Shown: positions 15,786 to 24,301, numbered from the stretch's first letter. The stretch: 41,114 nt of DNA from CAZOKO01 sp964580455 (GCA_964580455.1 CAZOKO010000007.1:1-41114); one strand, 5' to 3'. Notes: generated from the sequence alone by a model not told the origin. Program-made: numbers and translations.

Positions 15786-16964
15786 TCACGAGCTTCGTGA
15801 CAAAGCTGTTATTTTGATAAGTTCACCAGACAGCCAGAACTTCTCAAAAGCCTTCACAATATTAGGATCAAAATCTGAGTTCGTATTTCCTAATATCTTT
15901 TTAACAGCAAACTCTGGTTCAAAAACTTTTTTATAAAGTCTGTCTGTAGTCATTGCATCATAGACATCAGCTACTGCCAGCAGCCTGCCCTTAAGGGATA
16001 TCTCATCACCAGTCAGCCCCCGGGGATAACCCTTTCCATTAAATCTCTCGTGATGTTCCAGAATGTAAGGCACCACAGGTTCTAAAAAAGAAATATCCTT
16101 AACTATTTGAGCTCCAATTACGGGATGTAATTTTATGGCTTCATATTCCTCGTCCTTCAGTTTGCCTGGTTTATTAAGGATGGCATCGTTAATACCTATC
16201 TTCCCCACATCGTGCAACATTCCCCCCCAATCGATGAGTTCTATCTCATCACCACTCCATCCCAGTTCTTCAGCTATCGCCTTGGCAATTTGACCTACCC
16301 TGTGAGAATGTCCCCTGGTATATGGATCCCTTGCTTCTACGGAATTAGTTATCCCCTGAATGGTATCAAAATAGCTGCGTTTTAAATCATTAAACAGATA
16401 TGCGTTCTGCAAAGCCAGGGAAAAGAAACCGGCAAGAATGTAGAGGAGCTTTAAGGTTTGCTGTCTTATGAAATTCTGGTCTTCCTCAAAGACTATGACA
16501 ACGACGCCTATAGTCCTTTCCTTATGAGAAAGAGGTACTATTATAATATTTTGCAGTCTATTGCCTTCACCTCTAAAAACTTCTGTTGGAATACATGCGG
16601 GAATACCTCTATTGACGATCCAGCCAAAAGTACCCGACCGTATCTGGACATCAATTTCTTTCTGGACAATGGGTGAAAGCTCTTCAGGTATTGATATATT
16701 GTGGACGAATTCAAAACCTCGCTTGTCAGCAAGGAAGACTGAACAAACTTTTGTTTCAACTAACTCCTGAAATTTGGCTAGCCCGCTCTTAACTATATGG
16801 CGAATATCATAGGATGACACCAATTCTGAACGAAAGTAGTTTAACCGATCCAGTTTATCTTGAACGGCAACGAGTGCACTATTTGATTCTTCCAGAAAGT
16901 GCAGTTTTTCAACTATTGATGAGTATTCATCCGAATTGATTTGCATTTGTTTCTTATTCGCCAT
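15786..16964 (-). CDS. GAF and HD-GYP domain protein (probable cyclic-di-GMP phosphodiesterase)
   Basis: 392 residues from ATG 16964 (AAAAGAG upstream); a longer reading from 17054 would overlap the HDOD gene. Order of parts: a short coiled coil (about 12-45), a GAF sensor domain (about 50-190) and an HD-GYP domain (about 198-370) with the ligands H219 and H251-D252 and the HHERFNGKGYPRGL signature at 304-317. HD-GYP proteins hydrolyse cyclic di-GMP to GMP. No transmembrane segment is seen, so it is a cytosolic sensor-effector. It lies 25 nt behind the HDOD gene and ends at a strong terminator, forming one signalling operon. Confidence 0.92.
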   Translation of the reverse strand: MANKKQMQINSDEYSSIVEKLHFLEESNSALVAVQDKLDRLNYFRSELVSSYDIRHIVKSGLAKFQELVETKVCSVFLADKRGFEFVHNISIPEELSPIVQKEIDVQIRSGTFGWIVNRGIPACIPTEVFRGEGNRLQNIIIVPLSHKERTIGVVVIVFEEDQNFIRQQTLKLLYILAGFFSLALQNAYLFNDLKRSYFDTIQGITNSVEARDPYTRGHSHRVGQIAKAIAEELGWSGDEIELIDWGGMLHDVGKIGINDAILNKPGKLKDEEYEAIKLHPVIGAQIVKDISFLEPVVPYILEHHERFNGKGYPRGLTGDEISLKGRLLAVADVYDAMTTDRLYKKVFEPEFAVKKILGNTNSDFDPNIVKAFEKFWLSGELIKITALSRSS

Positions 16965-16989
16965 TCTGTTAAACTCTTTTTGTTTATCT

Positions 16990-17841
16990 TTAAGATTCCA
17001 AGATGACAACGCTCTCCTTAAACAACCTGTCAATCCTCTCAACAATGGATTCAAGGTTATTCAATTCAATGTCCAAAATATTCCATGCCTTCATTTGTGC
17101 AACAGGCACTTTCTTTTCTCCTCCTGAGCCTAAACCAAGAGCAATGCACAACGTGTTCCCAATATGAACGGCAGCAACTTCTTTAGTCAACTCGGCCGAG
17201 TGATCAGACAAATGATGATGTTCTATCATATCCACAGTTCCCTGTGATAAGTTCCACTTTGTAGCTAACACTCCACCGGTATAGGTATGATCACAACCAA
17301 GTATTTTTCTTTCTGCTTCAATTATCGGCAATCTACTCTCGTTAACATCAGCAATTATAGTGGCAAATTCTTCTCTTAAATAGACGGCGTGTACCAATTT
17401 CCCTATGTCATGCAGCAAACCGCCAGTAAAAACGTCATCAGGTTTTTTTAAGTAGGCTGTCTCAGCCAACACCCTTGCTGCAACCGCACACCCAATGGAA
17501 TGTTCCCAGAACTTTTGCATATCAAATAAAGAATCTGAATTCAGTTCTTTAAACATCTTTATTGTTGATGTAACCAGCACCAGATTCTTTATCTGGTTTA
17601 ACCCTAAAACTACAATAGCGTGCTTCAAGCTTCCAATTTTCTGGGGCAGGCTATAGAAAGCTGAATTTACCAGGTTAAGTACCTTGACAGCAATAGCCTG
17701 ATCCTCAGAAATAACATCACTTATCATCTTGGCCGTAGTGTTGGGTGCCTGCAGAAGATTTGTAAGCTTTGTATGGATTATTGGCAGGGTTGGTAACCTG
17801 TCAACAGAACCAATAATATTTTCAACCTTATTCGTCTTCAT
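16990..17841 (-). CDS. HDOD domain signalling protein
   Basis: 283 residues; the HDOD domain (PF08668) spans about 10-215. It starts with LPTLPIIHTKLTNLL and includes VLNLVNSAFYSLPQKIGSLKHAIVVLG, the most conserved stretch of the family. H144-D145 in GGLLHDIGKLV is retained, so unlike many HDOD proteins one metal-binding HD pair is visible. HDOD proteins serve in signal-transduction and stress regulation, usually without proven catalysis. The start overlaps the restored frame of the upstream small gene by 14 nt, which suggests translational coupling. Confidence 0.92.
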   Translation of the reverse strand: MKTNKVENIIGSVDRLPTLPIIHTKLTNLLQAPNTTAKMISDVISEDQAIAVKVLNLVNSAFYSLPQKIGSLKHAIVVLGLNQIKNLVLVTSTIKMFKELNSDSLFDMQKFWEHSIGCAVAARVLAETAYLKKPDDVFTGGLLHDIGKLVHAVYLREEFATIIADVNESRLPIIEAERKILGCDHTYTGGVLATKWNLSQGTVDMIEHHHLSDHSAELTKEVAAVHIGNTLCIALGLGSGGEKKVPVAQMKAWNILDIELNNLESIVERIDRLFKESVVILES

Positions 17842-18194
17842 TGTTGCATTCTGAGGATTGTTTTATTCTTTGTTTTATATTAAATTTTCTGATGACCCTG
17901 CATAACTCATTCATCAGGGGATTATCTCCAAAATCAGGAAACAAATTCTTAAGATCTTCTTCGATTGACTCTACGACAGCAGTCGATAGAGCTTCCTTCC
18001 CTCTCTCTCTCTTCTAGCTGATTCTTATTAAAACCCTCAATATCTGCCTCGGTTATCCCCCAGGATTTTAGAAGCATGATATGTTTTTCATTCAGAGTAT
18101 CACCTCTTTCCAGGAGGATATTTCCATGTTTGTTGCTGACCTCACACACCAGAACCATTCCCTCTTTAAGATCATTTACACTGATTACCCCCAT
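17828..18194 (-). CDS. Small HDOD-operon partner protein, reading frame broken at an (AG)6 tract
   Basis: ATG 18194 is preceded by AAGGGAG. The first about 66 residues (VISVNDLKEGMVLVCEVSNK, then LLERGDTLNEKHIMLLKSWGI) match the short domain often found beside HDOD and HD-GYP genes. The frame then enters an AG tract (minus strand, 18012-18001) and stops at 17949 after an unlikely Arg/Cys-rich tail. Adding one AG unit, or removing one base, opens the frame EALSTAVVESIEEDLKNLF to a TAA at 17830-17828, giving about 121 residues with a C-terminus like intact relatives. So either the assembly has a small indel, or the gene is phase-variable or decayed. Coordinates given cover both frames. Confidence 0.72.
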
Positions 18195-18240
18195 ATAAAA
18201 ACTCCCTTACGTTTAAAAAGATCTTAAACCCTTTATATAC

Positions 18241-18290
18241 CCCCACCCTTCCCTCCCCTTGAAGGGAGGGTTTGGGAGGAGGTGAAACTA
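18241..18290. repeat. G/C-rich palindromic intergenic repeat
   Basis: CCCTCCC (18251-18257) pairs with GGGAGGG (18264-18270), and CCC/GGG extend the stem outward. The strand composition switches from C-rich to G-rich at the centre. It stands between the divergent small HDOD-partner gene and the inositol-phosphatase gene and resembles dispersed repeats of metagenome genomes. A single-arm relative of the CGCAGAG family follows at about 18424-18446. Confidence 0.5.
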
Positions 18291-18482
18291 GAAATATTTT
18301 GTTCAGGCACTATCTACATCTACATTTTTATCGGCATACACTCAAAAATAAATTACTAAAAACATAATTATATCCGTTATTTTTTAATAAAATCATGTTA
18401 GGATTTATACTTCTCTTCATGCTGCTTCGTATTCTTCGCGGTTTCATTCTGTTCCATCTGTTTTATTATTCAGGAGAAAAAA

Positions 18483-19265
18483 ATGAGTGTTTATATGAAA
18501 GAATTCATGGTGAGTCTAACTAAAGAGGCAGGAAGCGCTTTAATGGACTATTTTCAGCACGATCAGGAACTGATTAACTTAAGGAGCACGGCCAAGGATG
18601 CCGCCACAAAATACGATGGACTGGTTGACCAGTTCATTATTGAAAAAATCAGAGGAACATATCCAGACCACAGTCTTTTAACTGAGGAAAGCGGTCACCA
18701 TGCTGCTGATCCGGACTGGCTCTGGATTATTGATTCTTTGGATGGAACCGGTAATTTTGCAAATCAAAATCCTTTCTTTGCTGTCTGCATCGCTTTAATT
18801 CATAAAGGTGAGCTCTCTCTGGGAACGATATATGCGCCCGCAATCAATGAATTCTATCTGGCAGAAAGAGGGAAGGGAGCCTATTTAAATGAGAAAAGGA
18901 TTCAGGTTTCAAAAATAGCTGAACTTCAGAAAAGCTATCTTTTCTATTGTGAGGGTGGCGATAAAGACAGGAAAAGAACCGGTACTATTCTAAATAAAGT
19001 CTATCCTAGGGTTGTAGACATTCGCAAACTCGGTTCAGCAGGGTTAGAAACAGCATGGGTAGCAGCAGGACGAGGGGAAGCCTATTTTACCACAAAGATC
19101 GAGCCCTGGGATGTTGCTCCTGGAGTTTTACTAATCTCGGAAGCAGGTGGACAGACAACTGACTTTAATGGAAAACCATGGAAGCAAGAACGTGGTGATT
19201 ATTTATTTTCTAATAAGGAGATTCACTCCACTATATTAGAACTGATAGAAAAACATGATGCATGA
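18483..19265 (+). CDS. Inositol monophosphatase family protein
   Basis: 260 residues with AGGAGA about 6 nt before ATG. Metal-binding motifs of the family are complete: E68-E69 in TEESG, D84-S-L-D87-G-T in WIIDSLDGTGNF, and W209-D210 in EPWDVAPGVLLISEAGG. The family (inositol monophosphatase, CysQ, fructose-1,6-bisphosphatase class IV and 3'-phosphoadenosine 5'-phosphate phosphatases) hydrolyses small phosphate esters with magnesium and is lithium sensitive. The DSLDGT form and length fit an IMPase/SuhB-like enzyme; the exact substrate is open. It is monocistronic and converges with the metallo-beta-lactamase-fold gene. Confidence 0.92.
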   Translation: MSVYMKEFMVSLTKEAGSALMDYFQHDQELINLRSTAKDAATKYDGLVDQFIIEKIRGTYPDHSLLTEESGHHAADPDWLWIIDSLDGTGNFANQNPFFAVCIALIHKGELSLGTIYAPAINEFYLAERGKGAYLNEKRIQVSKIAELQKSYLFYCEGGDKDRKRTGTILNKVYPRVVDIRKLGSAGLETAWVAAGRGEAYFTTKIEPWDVAPGVLLISEAGGQTTDFNGKPWKQERGDYLFSNKEIHSTILELIEKHDA

Positions 19266-19450
19266 CGTGCGAATAATTAATATAATCTTTCCTGGCAAAG
19301 TAATTATCTCCTTCTTCTACGCTTGAAGGAGTTGTTGCACAAGCTTGCACGAATACCAGGATTATGATCAAAGAATCAGATGTGATCACATTATCCTAAC
19401 TCCTGTCGGGAAAAAGTTTAGTCTAGGATTTAACCCATAAAAATCTTACA

Positions 19451-20158
19451 TCATCCACCCTGCACAAGTTTCTTCACCATAGAAGAGGCTTCACCTGCCA
19501 AAGGATCGCCATGTCCGAAAAGGCATAATTCAAAGTCGAGTTTAGCAAGTTTTCCTACTGATTTGAGTGCCTCTCTGTAGTCTGCACACCCGAGCCTGGG
19601 TGGAAGTCTTAACCCTGATACCCCACTTAAGGCATCACCTGTGAAGAGAATTTTTTTATCTTGCTTATAGTAAGAGAGACTGCCGGGAGTATGGCCAGGA
19701 GAAGCGACAACCTGGATACCACCAAAACAATCTATGGTCTCTCCCCCCCGGCATGAAATATCTACATCTGCCGGTTCATATTTAAAAATAAAAGTCTCAG
19801 TGAAAAAGAGAGCTGCTTTGAAGAGCTTCCCGGCAAGCCCTTCCCTATCCATAATCCACGTTTTCTTTACTCCCTGGATGTAGTCCTGCTCCTGGCTGCC
19901 GGCTACAACTTTTGCCCCGCTTGCCTTTTTAAGAGCTGCCAGTGACCCCATGTGGTCAAGGTGAGCATGTGTAATGAGAATATGGTCAAGTTCCTTAATC
20001 TTTCTCCCTATCTTTTGAATACAACCAACCACATTCTCTGCTTCCCCGGGCATACCCGTATCAACAAGTGTGAGATCATCTCCGGCCAGAAGGTAGATAT
20101 TTGACCTCCCCACACTGATCAGGTAAACCCCTTCTGCTATCTCTTTAAACTTTTCCAT
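19451..20158 (-). CDS. Metallo-beta-lactamase fold hydrolase
   Basis: 235 residues, full length for a single-domain member. Zinc ligands: H64-A-H66-L-D68-H69 in THAHLDHMG, H156 in SPGHTPGS, D175 in FTGDAL and H216 in LFGHGDP. The overall pattern is that of glyoxalase II-like or general MBL hydrolases. There is no signal peptide, so it is likely cytoplasmic and not an antibiotic-resistance enzyme. The gene is alone; its upstream DNA carries inverted-repeat element D. Confidence 0.92.
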   Translation of the reverse strand: MEKFKEIAEGVYLISVGRSNIYLLAGDDLTLVDTGMPGEAENVVGCIQKIGRKIKELDHILITHAHLDHMGSLAALKKASGAKVVAGSQEQDYIQGVKKTWIMDREGLAGKLFKAALFFTETFIFKYEPADVDISCRGGETIDCFGGIQVVASPGHTPGSLSYYKQDKKILFTGDALSGVSGLRLPPRLGCADYREALKSVGKLAKLDFELCLFGHGDPLAGEASSMVKKLVQGG

Positions 20159-20180
20159 TTATTAACTCCAATTTTGATTT

Positions 20181-20318
20181 TAACCACAAAGATCGCAGAG
20201 TACACTGAGAATAATATGTTAAAACAAAAAATTAAATGCTCTTTTGCCAGTAGCATTGGAAATTCCACCTAGCAAAATAATTTTATCACTTCTGCGATCT
20301 CAGCGGTCCCTGCGGTGA
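20181..20318. repeat. Inverted-repeat element D (CGCAGAG type)
   Basis: The left arm TAACCACAAAGATCGCAGAG (20181-20200) is matched by an inverted arm at 20290-20318. The shared core AGATCGCAGA occurs at 20190-20199 and, inverted, at 20291-20300. It lies upstream of the MBL-fold gene. Confidence 0.6.
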
Positions 20319-20514
20319 ATAAAAATATAGTAGTTTTTAAAAAGGATTTATAAGTCCTTAGTATTATAAATACTATCACGTTTTTTAATAAAATTTAATC
20401 AATTAAATATAAAATATTTACACTATATATAGTGTGTATTTTAATTATATACACTAAATATTGATACCTATTCAAATTGTAAAGGATTTTTGTAATTTTA
20501 TTTCATTTTTCTTC

Positions 20515-20542
20515 TTGACAATATACCAGAAATCAGTACACT
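20515..20542 (+). promoter_or_regulatory. Promoter of the dcw cluster (Pmra)
   Basis: A perfect -35 TTGACA (20515-20520) is followed after 16 nt by TACACT (20537-20542), four of six bases matching TATAAT. The MraZ repeats begin 8 nt further on, near the expected transcription start. Confidence 0.7.
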
Positions 20543-20550
20543 TGGAATCT

Positions 20551-20580
20551 AGTGGTATAAAGTGGTATAAAGTGGTTTGT
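20551..20580 (+). promoter_or_regulatory. MraZ operator: three 10-bp direct repeats
   Basis: AGTGGTATAA occurs twice in tandem, followed by AGTGGTTTGT, an exact 10-bp helical period. The core AAAGTGGT agrees with the AAAGTG(G/T) repeats described as MraZ sites in Mollicutes; Escherichia coli MraZ likewise binds short G-rich direct repeats at 10-bp spacing. The position between promoter and mraZ start indicates autoregulation of the whole cluster. Confidence 0.88.
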
Positions 20581-20596
20581 CAGATGGGGTACAGAC

Positions 20597-21043
20597 ATGT
20601 TTCGTGGTAGATATGAACACACTATAGACACTAAAGGCAGGGTTAGTTTGCCTGCGAAGTACAGAGAAATATTAAGCACCAATTATAACGATCGACTGAT
20701 CATAACCAATTTTGACAGTTGTCTTATTGCCTACCCTTATGAAGAATGGGTTAAACTTGAAGAAAGATCCAGTCAACACTCCATTATGGAAGAGGATGTA
20801 CAAACCTTTATCCACTATTTCATTTCCGGTTCCAGCGAATGTACTATAGATAAACTGGGGAGAATCCTCATACCCCCTCGTTTACGAAAACACGCTGACC
20901 TGGAAAGAGATGCCGTATTCGTAGGAATGATAACACGCATCCAGATTTGGGATAAAAGCAAATGGGAACAAAAGTTTACAGAAGCTCAAGAGAAATTTAA
21001 TCAAATCAAAGGAAAAGAAACATTGGCCAAGCTGGGATTTTAA
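20597..21043 (+). CDS. mraZ: Transcriptional regulator MraZ
   Basis: 148 residues. Two AbrB/SpoVT-like half-domains each carry the DxxxR motif: DTKGR at 11-15 followed by VSLPAKYR, and DKLGR at 85-89 followed by ILIPPRLR. This is the diagnostic MraZ signature. The protein binds the direct repeats upstream of its own gene as a multimeric ring. It is the first gene of the dcw cluster, 14 nt before rsmH. The ribosome site is a weak GGGG about 9 nt upstream of ATG. Confidence 0.97.
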   Translation: MFRGRYEHTIDTKGRVSLPAKYREILSTNYNDRLIITNFDSCLIAYPYEEWVKLEERSSQHSIMEEDVQTFIHYFISGSSECTIDKLGRILIPPRLRKHADLERDAVFVGMITRIQIWDKSKWEQKFTEAQEKFNQIKGKETLAKLGF

Positions 21044-21057
21044 AATCCTTAAGGTTT

Positions 21058-21993
21058 ATGGAAATTACACACCTTCCAGTACTGTTAGAGGAAGCAGTTT
21101 TTTACTTAAACTGCAAAGCTAACGGAATCTATCTGGATGCAACGGTAGGGAGTGGTGGACATGCTTTTAAAATCCTGAAAGATAATCCTGAGATTAAGAC
21201 ACTCATCGCCTTTGACTGTGACGAGGAAGCCATCAAGCGGGCACGCAAACGATTAGAGCCATTTTCTCAAAAAACATTTATCTTTCAGGAAAACTTCATC
21301 AATATACAAACCGTCTTAAAAGAATTAAAAGTTAAAGAGGTAGACGGGATCTTGCTGGATCTGGGAGTTTCTTCCCATCAGCTGGAAGATCATAAGCGAG
21401 GTTTCAGCTTTAGACTGGAGGGGCCATTAGATATGAGAATGGACAAAAACCTGCCGATCACTGCCTTTGATCTGATAAATACCTCATCAGTCTTTCAACT
21501 GAAACAGATTCTCCATGATCTTGGAGAAGAACGCTTTGCATCAAGAATAGCCAGAACATTAGTTGCCAGGCGGAAAAAAGAACCTATCTCTGATACTTTG
21601 AAATTGAGTGAGCTTGTAGTTTCATCCATTCCTCCTGTCCATAGACCAAGGAAAATTCATCCTGCCACCAAAACGTTTCAGGCCTTACGAATTGCTGTGA
21701 ATCATGAGCTTGAGAACCTTACAAGAGTTATTGAAGAAAGCATCGACCTGCTGGCAGAAAAGGGAAGACTCTGCATTATTTCATTCCACTCCCTTGAAGA
21801 TAGAATAGTAAAACATTTATTCAGAAGAATGGCCAAAGGATATTCTCATTCTGAAGGCATTTTTCCTGGCAGAGATATGAAACAGGAAAAGATAAGGATT
21901 CTAACTAAAAAACCAATATCTCCCCAACCTGAAGAAATCAGAGAAAATCCCAGGGCTCGCAGTGCTAAATTGAGAGTAGCAGAAAAATTATAG
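21058..21993 (+). CDS. rsmH: 16S rRNA (cytosine(1402)-N4)-methyltransferase
   Basis: 311 residues, normal length. The S-adenosylmethionine site DATVGSGGH (27-35), the LLDLGVSSHQLE segment and the late ISFHSLEDRIVKHLFR are characteristic of RsmH (MraW). The enzyme methylates N4 of C1402 in the ribosomal P site. The gene follows mraZ as in almost all dcw clusters and ends 2 nt before the ftsL-like gene. Confidence 0.97.
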   Translation: MEITHLPVLLEEAVFYLNCKANGIYLDATVGSGGHAFKILKDNPEIKTLIAFDCDEEAIKRARKRLEPFSQKTFIFQENFINIQTVLKELKVKEVDGILLDLGVSSHQLEDHKRGFSFRLEGPLDMRMDKNLPITAFDLINTSSVFQLKQILHDLGEERFASRIARTLVARRKKEPISDTLKLSELVVSSIPPVHRPRKIHPATKTFQALRIAVNHELENLTRVIEESIDLLAEKGRLCIISFHSLEDRIVKHLFRRMAKGYSHSEGIFPGRDMKQEKIRILTKKPISPQPEEIRENPRARSAKLRVAEKL

Positions 21994-21995
21994 CC

Positions 21996-22319
21996 ATGAC
22001 CAAAAGTTCAACCACTCTGCTTAAACGCCAGAAAATAAAAAGAAAGAAAAAAAATCAAAGGAGTGTTCTCCCTCTTTTTATTCTAATTACTCTATTCTTT
22101 TGCAGCTTAATATTTGTCGTTTGGTCCCGGCTCCAGATTACCTATCTGGGATATGAAATCTCCCAGGTTAATAAAGAGCAAAAGCAACTTTTAAATATGA
22201 ACAAACAATTGAAATTAGAGGCAGCATCTCTTAAATCACTTGCTCGTATTGAGAACATAGCCAGAAAACAATTAGGATTAGTCAATCCTAAACCTTATCA
22301 AATGGTTTTTACGAAATGA
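21996..22319 (+). CDS. ftsL: FtsL-like cell division protein
   Basis: 107 residues. A very basic cytoplasmic N-terminus (1-24) is followed by one membrane segment (about 25-45) and an extracytoplasmic coiled coil (about 48-90) ending in IENIARKQLGLVNP, the conserved end of FtsL/DivIC proteins. FtsL forms the FtsQLB complex, which activates septal synthesis by FtsWI. Sequence alone does not separate FtsL from DivIC/FtsB well, but the place between rsmH and ftsI decides for FtsL. Its stop overlaps the ftsI start (ATGA). Confidence 0.88.
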   Translation: MTKSSTTLLKRQKIKRKKKNQRSVLPLFILITLFFCSLIFVVWSRLQITYLGYEISQVNKEQKQLLNMNKQLKLEAASLKSLARIENIARKQLGLVNPKPYQMVFTK

Positions 22320-24301
22320 AAAAGAGCTCTTCCAAAAGATGGCTGACATTGCGCATTACCACGGTCTTCTGCGGCTTTATCCTTTTGCTCGCTATTATTA
22401 TTCTCAGGGCGTTTCAGCTCCAGATTATTGAGAAGGATAGACTTACTCAACTGGTTGAAAAACAATATCTAAGGTATGTCGACCTTTCACCCAAAAGAGG
22501 AACTATTTACGACAGGAAGAAAAGGGAACTGGCAATAAGCATTGAGGTTGATTCAGCATATGCTCGACCCGGGAAGATAAAAAACAAGAAGGAAATTGCC
22601 AAAAAGCTCTCTCCCATACTCAAAACCAGTTATCGAAATTTAAAAAACAAACTTGCATCCGACAGCCCTTTTGTCTGGCTTAAGAGAAAGATCTCACCCT
22701 CTCAAGCCAAAAAGATTAAAGACCTCAATTTAGAAGGAATAGGTTTTATTGAAGAGAGCAAAAGATGTTATCCCAATAAAGAACTGGCCAGCCATTGTCT
22801 GGGATTTGCGGATCTCGATCTTAAGGGACTGGAAGGCATCGAGCTCAACTATGACAGCTATTTAAAAGGTAAACCTGGATATCTTCTGGTTGAAAGAGAT
22901 GCCCTAGGAAGAAACATCCATACCCAGAATATCAAACAGGTAGATACTACTAAAGGTTACAACCTTCAGCTAACCATTGATAAAACCATCCAGTACTTTC
23001 TTGAAAAGGCACTGGAAGAAGGGGTGCAAAAGAGCAGGGCAAAAGCAGGAGTAGCCATTGTTATGGTTCCTCAAACCGGAGAGATTTTAGCCCTGGCAGT
23101 GTGTCCCACATTCAACCCCAATAATTTCTGGGATTATTCACCCTCTCAATGGAGGAATAGAGCAGTTACAGATTCTTTCGAGCCGGGATCAACCTTTAAA
23201 ATTTTTCTCATCTCCTCTGCCCTGGAGGAAGGAATTTTTCAACCTCAGGACATCTTTTACTGCGAAAATGGTTCTTATCCTCTTGAAGACAGGGTTATCC
23301 ACGATGTGCATAAATATGGCTGGTTAACGCTCACCAAAATCATTAAACATTCCAGCAACATTGGTGCCTGCAAGATAGCTGAAAACCTTGGTAGGGAAAC
23401 GTTCTACAGTTACATCAGGAAATTCGGATTTGGCAGTGAAACGGGTATCGATCTACGGGGAGAAACAAGTGGATTATTAACCCTGCCCTACAAGTGGTCA
23501 CGCATACATCTGGGGACGATCTCCTTCGGTCAGGGGCTTTCCATCCCTCCCATGCAACTCATTACCGCATTCTCAGCCATAGCCAATGGTGGTGTTCTGA
23601 TGAAACCCTATCTGGTGAAAACAATATTCGACGATAAAGGGAAAATCTTCAAAGAATTTCATCCGGAAGAGAGAGGAAGAGTTATCTCTCAACGTACTGC
23701 TAGGCAGGTAACCTCCATCTTAAAAACGGTAGTAGAAAAAGGGGGCACAGGTGTAAATGCCTTTATTCCGGGATTCAAAATCGCAGGCAAAACCGGTACT
23801 GCTCAAAAAGCAGATCAACGGACAAAACAGTACTCCGATCGTAAGACAACCAGTTCTTTTATCGGTTTTCTCCCGGCAGATGAACCCAAACTGGCTGTGC
23901 TCGTAATCATCGATGAACCAGAGGGTATTTCTTATGGAGGTACTGTCGCTGCTCCCGTTTTTAAAGAAGCAACCAGTCATATTATCCGTTACTTAAATAT
24001 TCCTCCAAACAAGGGTTGCATGACTATGGTTAAATACCGTCCAGATATCAATGTTCATCAAGAGGAATCTGCAATCAAACATACCTACTTTAAAAAGGTA
24101 TCCTTAAATGAACAACCCATCTCAAACAGCGTGCCCAACTTTTCAGGTTTAAGCATGAGGGATGTGCTCAGAATGGCAGAGGAACTTGATCTTAATATCG
24201 AGATCTCGGGCAGTGGAAAAGCTACGGATCAATATCCTCCTCCTGGCAATATTATCAAATCTGGCAGGAGGTGCTGGGTCAGATTTCAATCCCTATCATA
24301 A
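22316..24301 (+). CDS. ftsI: Septal peptidoglycan transpeptidase FtsI (PBP3-like) with C-terminal PASTA domain
   Basis: 661 residues. One N-terminal membrane segment (about 13-33), a PBP-dimerisation domain (about 55-210), then the transpeptidase domain with the active-site motifs S292-T-F-K295, S346-S-N348 and K492-T-G-T495. A single PASTA domain (about 605-660, starting VPNFSGLSMRDVLRMAEEL) closes the protein; this tail is known from FtsI of deltaproteobacterial and related lineages and from SpoVD/PBP2x, but not from E. coli. It cross-links septal peptidoglycan together with FtsW. Translation is coupled to ftsL by a four-base overlap. Confidence 0.95.
   Translation: MKKSSSKRWLTLRITTVFCGFILLLAIIILRAFQLQIIEKDRLTQLVEKQYLRYVDLSPKRGTIYDRKKRELAISIEVDSAYARPGKIKNKKEIAKKLSPILKTSYRNLKNKLASDSPFVWLKRKISPSQAKKIKDLNLEGIGFIEESKRCYPNKELASHCLGFADLDLKGLEGIELNYDSYLKGKPGYLLVERDALGRNIHTQNIKQVDTTKGYNLQLTIDKTIQYFLEKALEEGVQKSRAKAGVAIVMVPQTGEILALAVCPTFNPNNFWDYSPSQWRNRAVTDSFEPGSTFKIFLISSALEEGIFQPQDIFYCENGSYPLEDRVIHDVHKYGWLTLTKIIKHSSNIGACKIAENLGRETFYSYIRKFGFGSETGIDLRGETSGLLTLPYKWSRIHLGTISFGQGLSIPPMQLITAFSAIANGGVLMKPYLVKTIFDDKGKIFKEFHPEERGRVISQRTARQVTSILKTVVEKGGTGVNAFIPGFKIAGKTGTAQKADQRTKQYSDRKTTSSFIGFLPADEPKLAVLVIIDEPEGISYGGTVAAPVFKEATSHIIRYLNIPPNKGCMTMVKYRPDINVHQEESAIKHTYFKKVSLNEQPISNSVPNFSGLSMRDVLRMAEELDLNIEISGSGKATDQYPPPGNIIKSGRRCWVRFQSLS

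Larger units (their letters stand above)
20159..20596. other. Gene-free stretch upstream of mraZ
   Basis: It holds inverted-repeat element D (20181-20318), a very AT-rich segment with the perfect 16-bp palindrome ACACTATATATAGTGT (20420-20435), and the dcw promoter with MraZ boxes (20515-20580). I see no gene. Confidence 0.7.

Noticed and set aside
19310..19333. Hairpin CTCCTTC/GAAGGAG between convergent genes as a terminator
   Set aside because: Stem is only 7 bp with a 10-nt loop and no T-run; too weak to annotate.
19380..19391. Palindrome ATGTGATCACAT as a CRP-type site
   Set aside because: CRP sites need a 6-bp spacer between TGTGA and TCACA, and this lies at the 3' ends of both flanking genes.
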